Assembly: GCA_013202875.1 (NCBI GenBank)
Contig: JABMRD010000104.1
Span: forward strand, 1 to 44,344
Origin: Actinomycetota bacterium
GTDB taxonomy: Bacteria > Actinomycetota > Humimicrobiia > Humimicrobiales > Humimicrobiaceae
Direction: 5' to 3'
DNA length: 44,344 nt
Within the stretch, counting starts at the first letter, position 1. Each line of letters starts with the position of its first letter. Below, in pieces: positions 8,587 through 14,792 of the stretch. Both the position numbers and the translations under genes were made by a program. The notes beneath the pieces are model-generated. The model worked only from the letters and a program-made list of their open reading frames with translations, was not told where the DNA came from and ran no database searches.

Positions 8587-10095
8587 TTATTTCGCTGTGG
8601 TTTTTACAAGCTCTTCCTGAGACATTTCTGCTAACTTTTTGACCTTGTTCACATCAAGATCCAATCCCTTAGCAACGCGCGTGCCGTACTCGGGATCGGC
8701 CTTGTAGAAAATTGCTGACTGGCGCAGCTGTATTCGTTTTAGTGCATTACAGAGGTGTGTTGTGATATTCCCTATTAGATGGTCTCTATCTTCGTCAGTC
8801 ATCACTCGACGATAGAGTTCCCCGGCCTGAAAGAAATCATCGTTTGGATGAATATAAGGCTGTCTGGCAGCCTGACCTGATACCTCAAACGGTGGCTCAC
8901 CAGCATTCTGATTAGGTTCTGGACCACCAAAACTGTTGGGATAATAATTTGGTCCGTTGCCGCCGTTATCACCATAAGTCATGTAACCATCACGCTGGTA
9001 GTAATTAACAGCGTTCTTTGGACGGTTAATAGGTAATAAATGATAGTTGGGTCCCAGACGATGTAGGTGGGCATCATGGTAAGAAAATAGGCGACCTTGA
9101 AGTAACTTATCTGATGATGCTGCAATACCAGAGACAAAGTTTGCAGGGGAAAAGGCTGCCTGTTCAACTTCTGCAAAATAATTCTTCGGGTTACGGTTTA
9201 AAACCAATCGTCCGACAGTAAACGGCTTAACATCAGCATGAAACCAGACCTTGGTGACATCGAAGGGATCAAATCGGTACTTTTCAGCTTCCTTGGGAGT
9301 CATTATCTGCATTTCCAGCTTCCATGACGGATATTTACCGCCCTCGATGGCTTCAAACAGATCACGGGTAGCGTGATCGGGGTCTTTGCCCTTTATTTCA
9401 GTTGCTTCATCGCGGTTTAAGTTCTGGATACCTTGTTCCGTCTTAAAATGATATTTAACCCAAAAGTACTCTCCTTTTTCGTTATACCACTTGAATGTGT
9501 GACTGCTATAGCCATTCATGTGGCGAAAGTTCCTGGGTGTACCGCGGTCTGAGAACAGGATAGTGACCTGATGGAGTGACTCTGGTGTCAGGGATAGAAA
9601 GTCCCAGAACATACTGGTATCTTTAAGATTCGAGCCGGGGTGGCGTTTCTGAGTATGGATGAAGTCCGGAAACTTCAAAGGGTCTCGGATGAAAAAAACA
9701 GGGGTATTGTTTCCGGTCATATCGTAGTTGCCTTCTTCCGTATAAAACTTCAGAGCAAATCCACGTGGATCTCGCTCGGCATCAGCCGAGCCTCTCTCTC
9801 CTCCTACAGTGGAGAAACGGGCAAATACTTCTGTACGCTTGCCAATTTTAGAAAGGAATTTTGCTTTTGTGTATTTCGTTATGTCAGCTGTTACCTCAAA
9901 GTAACCGTGCGCTCCTGCGCCCTTAGCATGGACGACGCGCTCTGGAATACGCTCCCGGTCAAAGTGGCCTAATTTTTCCAGCAGATGTGTATCCTGCATG
10001 AGGATAGGGCCAGGATTGCCTGCTGTCTTAGAATTCTGATCATTATCAACCGGGGTACCAAAACCAGTAGTATAGATTTTCTTCTCTTCTGCCAT
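8587..10095 (-). CDS. katA: Monofunctional haem catalase
   Basis: The enzyme splits hydrogen peroxide into water and oxygen. Numbering from ATG 10095 gives 502 residues, the small-subunit (clade 3) size. The distal site [20 protein letters not shown] contains the catalytic His56, the distal Asn is in GNNTPVFF (129-130), and the proximal haem-binding Tyr338 lies in [18 protein letters not shown]. The ATG at 10095 has GAGG 6-7 bases upstream, better than ATG 10116, which would include that site. By eye the gene is richer in GC than its neighbours and lies between repeat copies A and B, which suggests acquisition. It probably protects an otherwise oxygen-sensitive cell. Confidence 0.97.
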   Translation of the reverse strand: MAEEKKIYTTGFGTPVDNDQNSKTAGNPGPILMQDTHLLEKLGHFDRERIPERVVHAKGAGAHGYFEVTADITKYTKAKFLSKIGKRTEVFARFSTVGGERGSADAERDPRGFALKFYTEEGNYDMTGNNTPVFFIRDPLKFPDFIHTQKRHPGSNLKDTSMFWDFLSLTPESLHQVTILFSDRGTPRNFRHMNGYSSHTFKWYNEKGEYFWVKYHFKTEQGIQNLNRDEATEIKGKDPDHATRDLFEAIEGGKYPSWKLEMQIMTPKEAEKYRFDPFDVTKVWFHADVKPFTVGRLVLNRNPKNYFAEVEQAAFSPANFVSGIAASSDKLLQGRLFSYHDAHLHRLGPNYHLLPINRPKNAVNYYQRDGYMTYGDNGGNGPNYYPNSFGGPEPNQNAGEPPFEVSGQAARQPYIHPNDDFFQAGELYRRVMTDEDRDHLIGNITTHLCNALKRIQLRQSAIFYKADPEYGTRVAKGLDLDVNKVKKLAEMSQEELVKTTAK

Positions 10096-10133
10096 ATAGC
10101 ACCTCGTCTTAATCAATTTTTTATTTTTATTGT

Positions 10134-10162
10134 ATTATATACATTATATAGAGTCTTATCAA
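10134..10162 (-). promoter_or_regulatory. katA promoter
   Basis: Read on the minus strand, TTGATA (10157-10162) is followed after exactly 17 bases by a perfect TATAAT (10134-10139), about 40 bases before the katA ATG. Confidence 0.65.
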
Positions 10163-10176
10163 TTGTGTCCTAACCA

Positions 10177-10190
10177 GAACTTATAAGTTC
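10177..10190. promoter_or_regulatory. Palindrome upstream of the katA promoter
   Basis: GAACTTATAAGTTC is a perfect 14-bp palindrome whose near edge is 15 bp upstream of the katA -35. The position suits an activator or a peroxide-responsive regulator. It does not match the PerR box (TTATAATNATTATAA) well, and no regulator gene is adjacent. Confidence 0.4.
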
Positions 10191-10299
10191 CATTATTTTA
10201 AAAGTTTTGGGATAAATTTAAAATTATTTAAAGCTTATTAATTTTAGGAATTTATTTAAAAAATATTAAGAATAAAAGTATTAATACAGGTTTTTTGGG

Positions 10300-10360
10300 T
10301 GGCTGCCCCGAGTAGCGAAATTTCGAACCAATTTTTAAATGAATTGATCAATCTGAAAGA
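10300..10360 (+). repeat. Dispersed ~60-bp intergenic repeat, copy B
   Basis: The copy runs TGGCTGCCCCGAGTAGCG, then the invariant GAAATTTCGAACCA, then an AT-rich tail. It differs from copy A by point changes only. Its tail overlaps the last codons and stop of the DUF454 gene on the other strand (stop at 10348-10350), so the repeat now forms the 3' end of that gene. Confidence 0.85.
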
Positions 10361-10776
10361 CCTATTTTGCTTTTATCTAAAGGTTTTATTCTTATAATAT
10401 GAATTGTTACTCCAATTGCAATAATAACCAGCATAACTCTTACCCAAAATATATCTATAGCAAAAATAACCGAACATCCTATAGTTATCCATAAAAGGGC
10501 TATAGTAATGATTTTTAATTTTAATGGAATTCCTTTTCCCTCTCTATAATTTTTAATGTATCTCCCGAGAATTTTATTATTTACAAGCCAGTTATAAAAA
10601 CTCTTGGAGCTCTTTGCATAAAGTGCTGCTGAAATTAAAAGAAAAGGAGTGGTAGGAAGTACAGGTACGAATATTCCAACAATACCAAGTCCAATAAAAA
10701 AGGTTCCTGTAGCAATTAATAAAACCTTTATTGGTTTTCTTAAAAATTGCTCATTTTTATTTAAGTTATTACTCAT
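10348..10776 (-). CDS. DUF454 (YbaN-like) small membrane protein
   Basis: This 142-aa protein belongs to the DUF454/YbaN family of inner-membrane proteins of unknown function. The family stretch GLGIVGIFVPVLPTTPFLL is clear, followed by AALYAKSSKSFYNWLVNN and two more hydrophobic segments (IITIALLWITIGCSVIFAI, VRVMLVIIAIGVTIHII). Its last residues and stop codon lie in repeat copy B, which suggests the C-terminus was replaced or extended when the repeat arrived. No strong ribosome-binding site precedes the ATG. It stands alone between repeats. Confidence 0.85.
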   Translation of the reverse strand: MSNNLNKNEQFLRKPIKVLLIATGTFFIGLGIVGIFVPVLPTTPFLLISAALYAKSSKSFYNWLVNNKILGRYIKNYREGKGIPLKLKIITIALLWITIGCSVIFAIDIFWVRVMLVIIAIGVTIHIIRIKPLDKSKIGLSD

Positions 10777-10863
10777 ATTGGTGAGTGATCAGAAATACTA
10801 ATAATTTAATAAAGGATATCATTAGTTTCACATAAAGAAAATAAATCTATAAAATGGGTAAGT

Positions 10864-10922
10864 TGGCTGCCCCAAGTAGTGAAATTTCGAACCATATTAT
10901 AAAGGAATTAATTAATTTAAAG
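10864..10922 (+). repeat. Dispersed ~60-bp intergenic repeat, copy C
   Basis: The copy runs TGGCTGCCCCAAGTAGTG, then GAAATTTCGAACCA, then an AT-rich tail. It is the most diverged in its head. It is followed by copy D only 30 bp later, giving a tandem pair in the gap between the DUF454 and GyrI-like genes (10777-11082), which holds no gene. Confidence 0.85.
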
Positions 10923-10951
10923 GTTACTTTGAGTAATTAAAAAGTCTTGTA

Positions 10952-11011
10952 TGGCTGGCCCGGGTTGCGAAATTTCGAACCATTTTTTAAAGGAATTAAA
11001 CAGGATTAAAG
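10952..11011 (+). repeat. Dispersed ~60-bp intergenic repeat, copy D
   Basis: The copy runs TGGCTGGCCCGGGTTGCG, then GAAATTTCGAACCA, then an AT-rich tail ending near 11011. Its head matches copy E best (GGCCCGGGTTGCG). Confidence 0.85.
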
Positions 11012-11082
11012 AGTTATTTACATTAAAAATATAAATAATGGTTATCTTTCAATATAACGACCTTTTAAGTAAGAGTTAATTT

Positions 11083-11580
11083 TCAGATTTTTGCAAAAAG
11101 AATCATATAGTGATGTCCATATTTCTTCTCGCATTTCGGACAATATGCATAATGAATGTAATACTCATCATTTTTGGGAACTTTCTCCCCTTTTTTTTCT
11201 AAATAGATATTCATATCCTTTACAAATTCGGGAATTGCATTATATGGACCGTCGTACACTTTAGCCATGAATTCGCCAGGAATTTTAACATTGTTCGCTC
11301 CGGGAACATTCCCAGCTACGGAAATGTAAATGTTTGATTTAAATGCACTCGGGTCTTGAAATAAAACTAAAACTTCATCTTTTTTTGAATCTATCTTATT
11401 TGAACTTGTTGCAAGGCCCATCATCTTAGTTATCTTTTTCCCAATCATTGGTGGAAAAGGCATATGGAATAGGGTGGGAATAGTTTCTTTGATAAATTGT
11501 TTGTTGTCCCAGTTGAATGTTTTTTTATCCCATTTTTCAGGATTAAATTCGGGGCAACATTCATTGTTTTTATTGTCCAT
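11083..11580 (-). CDS. Conserved GyrI-like protein with N-terminal CCP motif
   Basis: This 165-aa protein resembles a family often labelled hydrolase or GyrI-like small-molecule-binding protein. It has an N-terminal ECCPEFNPEKWDKKTFNWDN, a centre FIKETIPTLFHMPFPPMIGKK, then KVYDGPYNAIPEFVKDMN, and a C-terminal YCPKCEKKYGHHY that could bind metal. The DGPY segment and fold resemble effector-binding domains of AraC/MerR regulators, but there is no DNA-binding domain. I know of no tested reaction. It sits alone, with repeat copies on both sides (D and E). Confidence 0.6.
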   Translation of the reverse strand: MDNKNNECCPEFNPEKWDKKTFNWDNKQFIKETIPTLFHMPFPPMIGKKITKMMGLATSSNKIDSKKDEVLVLFQDPSAFKSNIYISVAGNVPGANNVKIPGEFMAKVYDGPYNAIPEFVKDMNIYLEKKGEKVPKNDEYYIHYAYCPKCEKKYGHHYMILFAKI

Positions 11581-11628
11581 ATTATTACTTTACCAAATTT
11601 TAAGGAATCCGTATAGTAGTGCTGCTCC

Positions 11629-11687
11629 TGGCCCGGGTTGCGAAATTTCGAACCAATTTTTAAAAGAAATAATCAATTTAAAAAAGA
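11629..11687 (+). repeat. Dispersed ~60-bp intergenic repeat, copy E
   Basis: The copy runs TGGCCCGGGTTGCG, then GAAATTTCGAACCA, then the tail AATTTTTAAAAGAAATAATC. Apart from its first bases it is nearly identical to copy A although the two lie 3.3 kb apart, so the copies are recent or kept alike. Confidence 0.85.
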
Positions 11688-11728
11688 TTGATATTGGTAA
11701 AAGTTTATTTAGAGCGGTTATGGTATAA

Positions 11729-12085
11729 CTATTTGTCGTTAAGGTAATAATCTAAAACATTCATTGCAAATCTTGCTGATGCGGTCCCTGGACCTCCAGT
11801 CATTTCTATACCGACTTCTATGGCTTCGAGTATTTCATCTTCTTTGGCACCATCATTAATAGCTTGTTTAATGTGCCATTCCATACAAGATTCACAATTT
11901 ATAACTATTGAAATCCCTATAGCAATCAGTTCCTTTTGTTTCTTAGATAATTTCCCATCTGAATAAGTATTTTTTTCCATCTCAACAAAAGATCGATATA
12001 CTTTTGACTTTTTTGAAAAATATGAATGAGATTTATTCCTATTTTCTATGATTTGTTTTATTTTTTCTTTTTCTAGATTATCCAT
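11729..12085 (-). CDS. Carboxymuconolactone decarboxylase / AhpD-like protein
   Basis: This is a small all-helical protein of the CMD/AhpD family. The redox motif CxxCxxxH is intact in NCESCMEWHIKQA, preceded by LSKKQKELIAIGISIV and followed by EILEAIEVGIEMTGGPG. Such proteins act as alkylhydroperoxidases or thiol-disulfide partners, which would fit the nearby catalase as part of an oxidant-defence set. This link is inference. I prefer ATG 12085, which has GGAG about 10 bases upstream; an in-frame ATG at 12118 has no such site. Confidence 0.85.
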   Translation of the reverse strand: MDNLEKEKIKQIIENRNKSHSYFSKKSKVYRSFVEMEKNTYSDGKLSKKQKELIAIGISIVINCESCMEWHIKQAINDGAKEDEILEAIEVGIEMTGGPGTASARFAMNVLDYYLNDK

Positions 12086-12180
12086 CTTCGAGATTCTCCA
12101 TTTTACTTTGTTGAACATTCAATTATTTTATCAATTTATATTAAAATAATCCAAGTATTTTATTAATTAGAAGAAAAAAC

Positions 12181-12220
12181 TGGCTAGGGAGGGGGGATTC
12201 GAACCATTAGCTAAAATAAA
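12181..12220 (-). other. tRNA-3'-end-like relic at the edge of the repeat array
   Basis: On the minus strand this reads TGGTTCGAATCCCCCC and ends in TCCCTAGCCA, like the T-loop, 3' acceptor strand and encoded CCA of a tRNA gene, then a run of T. The 5' part of a tRNA (D-arm, anticodon arm) cannot be found upstream, and the T-stem does not pair. It shares GGTTCGAA and the terminal AGCCA with the ~60-bp repeats. The best guess is a remnant of a tRNA gene or an attachment site. Confidence 0.45.
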
Positions 12221-12478
12221 TATCATACCCACAATTTGTTATAGATATGCTATAATTTTTGCAAGATAAATTAATTGCACCAAAACTTCTATCCCATAGA
12301 AATTAAGCAAATTAACCTCAAATAGGCTGAAATAGTTATCTCTTTTTAATTTTTTATTTTAAGTTTTTAAAAATAACATAATTTTCTGATGTTACAGTTT
12401 CTAAAGAAGACAAATTAGATTAAAAAATAAAAATAATAAATCCCAAATTTAGCCATTAAATTTAAATTAAACATTTCA
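12221..12478. other. AT-rich intergenic stretch
   Basis: This is part of the 460-bp gap between the AhpD-like gene and the ABC pair. It is very AT-rich, has no open frame worth naming, and holds no repeat copy that I can see. Confidence 0.6.
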
Positions 12479-12507
12479 TTGATCGATGATAAATATATAG
12501 CTATAAT
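12479..12507 (+). promoter_or_regulatory. Promoter of the first ABC-2 operon
   Basis: TTGATC (12479-12484) and TATAAT (12502-12507) are separated by exactly 17 bases. The leader to the ATG is about 32 bases and has no clear Shine-Dalgarno site. Confidence 0.6.
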
Positions 12508-12545
12508 TTATAAAATTATATTCAGAAGAACATTAATATAAATTT

Positions 12546-13463
12546 ATGAGTGAAGCTGTAGTTGAAGTAAAAAACTTATGTAAATCCTACGGGAAAATAA
12601 AGGCAGTAGATGATATTTCTTTTGAAGTATCCAGTGGAGAAATATTTGGACTGGTTGGCCCCAATGGTGCCGGAAAGACTACTGCCATAGAATGTATTGA
12701 GGGTATGAGAAAATCAGATTCTGGAAATTTAAAAGTATTAGGGCTAAATCCATTAAAAAATGGCCGCCGGCTAAGACATTATATAGGTATTCAGCTCCAG
12801 CAATCGGAGCTTCCGGCAAGATTAAAAGTATGGGAAGCAATAGATCTTTTTTCCTCTTTTTATCAAAAAAATATAGAAAGTAGCTCTCTTCTTAATGATC
12901 TTGGACTGGAAGATAAAAAAAGTTCATATTTTGATAAGCTTTCAGGAGGTCAAAAACAAAGACTTTTTATTGCCCTGGCATTGCTAAACAATCCCGACCT
13001 CATCTTCCTTGACGAACTAACTACGGGCCTTGATCCCCAGGCAAGAAGAACAACCTGGGACCTTATAACCGGCATTCGTGAAAAGGGGAAGACCATATTT
13101 CTTACCACCCACTATATGGAAGAAGCTGAAAGATTATGCGACAGGGTGGCAATCATGGATCACGGTAAAATAATGGCTTTAGATACACCTCAAAATTTAA
13201 TCAGGAATATAAAGATTGAAACCAGACTTATATTCAATGTAATCGGAGACTTCCCGTTAGATACTTTAAATGGCATTAAAAGTATAAGCAAATACGAAAA
13301 ATCAGGAGACAAAATAATTGTATACGGCCATGATAAAAAAATGGTAAAAGACACAGTTAACTTTTTAGTTAACAATAATATCGATTTTCATGATCTTAAA
13401 ACCGAGCAGGCAACACTTGAGGATGTATTCTTAACCCTAACCGGAAAGGAAATAAGAAACTAA
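12546..13463 (+). CDS. ABC-2 type export ATPase (DrrA/CcmA-like)
   Basis: This is the ATP-binding subunit of an ABC-2 exporter. Walker A is GLVGPNGAGKTTAIE, the signature is LSGGQKQRLFIALALL, and the switch His lies in FLTTHYMEEAERLCDRVAI. Walker B reads LIFLDELTTGLDP, with Leu where nearly all relatives have Pro (DEPTTGLDP). The C-terminal third is the usual variable tail of DrrA-like proteins (about residues 220-305). The length, 305 aa, is normal. The permease follows after 10 bp. Likely cargo is a drug, lipid or peptide; no cargo gene is adjacent. Confidence 0.9.
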   Translation: MSEAVVEVKNLCKSYGKIKAVDDISFEVSSGEIFGLVGPNGAGKTTAIECIEGMRKSDSGNLKVLGLNPLKNGRRLRHYIGIQLQQSELPARLKVWEAIDLFSSFYQKNIESSSLLNDLGLEDKKSSYFDKLSGGQKQRLFIALALLNNPDLIFLDELTTGLDPQARRTTWDLITGIREKGKTIFLTTHYMEEAERLCDRVAIMDHGKIMALDTPQNLIRNIKIETRLIFNVIGDFPLDTLNGIKSISKYEKSGDKIIVYGHDKKMVKDTVNFLVNNNIDFHDLKTEQATLEDVFLTLTGKEIRN

Positions 13464-13473
13464 GGAGGTTTTT

Positions 13474-14217
13474 TTGAAGTCTCTTTTTAAACTTACAGTA
13501 ATTGAAATGAAATTATACCTCAGGGAGCCGATGGCAACTTTCTTTACACTGATCTTTGCACCAATGCTATTGCTACTATTTGGATTTATCTACGGCAATG
13601 AACCCACTCCATTTTTTGGTGGCCGCGGTTTTGTTGATTCTCAACTTCCGGCATACATAGCATTGATTATAGTTACTGTTGGGCTGATGAGTGTACCTAT
13701 TGCTACTTCTGAGGACAGGGAAAAAGGTATTTTAAGGAGGTTTCATTCAACACCGGCATCTCCGGCAATTTATCTTTTTGCCAATATCTTTACCTATTTT
13801 ATTATGTCTCTTATGGGTGTGACTCTTCTTTTTTTAGTAGGCAGATTTGTCTTCCATGTCAAATTTGAAGGAAATATTTTTAGTATACTGGCCGGTTTTA
13901 CTATATGCGCTCTATCTTTTTTCTCCTTTGGATACCTGATAGCAAGCCTGGCGCCTACTGCCAGGACAGCACAGATAATCGGGATGGTTATAGCTTTTCC
14001 TATGATGTTTCTCTCCGGAGCTGGTATGCCTCTTGAAGTTCTTCCTGAGAGAGTAACCAATATAAGCAAATTCTTACCTCTTTACTATGTAGTTACTTTC
14101 ATGAAAGGTTTATGGGCCGGCAATAGCTGGGCAGAACACTGGTTGGAAATAATTGTCATTCTTGGCTTGCTGGTAGTTGGAGCAGCCATATCCACTAAAA
14201 CATTCAGATGGGAATAA
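13474..14217 (+). CDS. ABC-2 type permease
   Basis: This is the membrane subunit for the preceding ATPase, with about six hydrophobic segments and the ABC-2 pattern: N-terminal helix after KLTVIEMKLYLREPMATFF, a conserved EDREKGILRRFHSTPAS loop, then FLSGAGMPLEVLPERV before the last helices. The start is TTG 13474, set by AAGGAGG at 13462-13468, which overlaps the stop of the ATPase gene. The spacing shows translational linkage. The length, 247 aa, is typical for the short class. Confidence 0.9.
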   Translation: MKSLFKLTVIEMKLYLREPMATFFTLIFAPMLLLLFGFIYGNEPTPFFGGRGFVDSQLPAYIALIIVTVGLMSVPIATSEDREKGILRRFHSTPASPAIYLFANIFTYFIMSLMGVTLLFLVGRFVFHVKFEGNIFSILAGFTICALSFFSFGYLIASLAPTARTAQIIGMVIAFPMMFLSGAGMPLEVLPERVTNISKFLPLYYVVTFMKGLWAGNSWAEHWLEIIVILGLLVVGAAISTKTFRWE

Positions 14218-14243
14218 TTAAATTTAAAAGAGAATAAATACAC

Positions 14244-14783
14244 ATGTCCGCTAAATACAAAATTGAAAATTCAATTCTGGAACTATTCAACGGAGATATA
14301 ACTGTTCAGGATACAGAAGCAATAGTAAACGCTGCAAACAAACAACTTTCTCCCGGGGGAGGCGTATCAGGCGCCATCCATAGGGCAGCTGGATCGCAGC
14401 TGTGGGAAGAGTGTAAAAAACTTGGAGGCTGCAATACCGGTAAAGCTAAATTAACAAGTGGATATAACCTTGGAGCCAAATATGTGCTCCATACTGTTGG
14501 ACCTGTTTACAGCGGCAGCATAAGTGATTCGGAATATCTTAAAGACTGCTATAAAAACTGCTTACTTCTAGCTTCCCAAAATAAAATTAAAAGTATTTCC
14601 TTTCCCTCAATAAGCACCGGAGTTTTTGGCTATCCTATAAAGGAAGCATCAATAGTTGCTCTTAAAACCATCATTAATTTCTTAAAAGAACATCAGGAAA
14701 TTGAGCTGGTACAAATGGTATTATTTACAGAAGATACCTATAACACATATAAATCATCCCTGGAAAAGATTTTAAAAGATTAG
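14244..14783 (+). CDS. Macro-domain protein (O-acetyl-ADP-ribose deacetylase-like)
   Basis: This is a single macro domain that should bind ADP-ribose and probably removes acetyl-ADP-ribose or ADP-ribosyl esters. The MacroD-type motifs are intact: LFNGDIT, IVNAANKQLSPGGGVSGAIH, and PSISTGVFGYP. The length, 179 aa, is typical. It follows the ABC permease after 26 bp, so it may be the third gene of that operon, though no functional link is known. It converges with nrdJ, with 9 bp between the stops. Confidence 0.92.
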   Translation: MSAKYKIENSILELFNGDITVQDTEAIVNAANKQLSPGGGVSGAIHRAAGSQLWEECKKLGGCNTGKAKLTSGYNLGAKYVLHTVGPVYSGSISDSEYLKDCYKNCLLLASQNKIKSISFPSISTGVFGYPIKEASIVALKTIINFLKEHQEIELVQMVLFTEDTYNTYKSSLEKILKD

Positions 14784-14792
14784 AAAAAAAGA

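Noticed and set aside
10096-10116. Longer catalase start at 10116
   Set aside because: It would put the GAGG ribosome site inside the gene and add seven residues not seen in the family.
8301-11687. Integron attC sites
   Set aside because: The array layout fits, but the repeats lack the RYYYAAC and GTTRRRY core sites, have a single short symmetric core, and no tyrosine integrase is in the window.
8301-11687. CRISPR array
   Set aside because: The repeats are too far apart (30 bp to 1.9 kb) and are separated by genes, with no regular spacers and no cas genes.
11474-11728. Plus-strand frame over repeat copy E
   Set aside because: It lies antisense to the GyrI-like gene for its first 100 bases and the rest is the repeat. 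Only the repeat-coded part is of interest, and it is reported as a finding.
12181-12260. Complete tRNA gene on the minus strand
   Set aside because: No D-arm or anticodon arm can be drawn upstream of the T-loop, and the T-stem does not pair.
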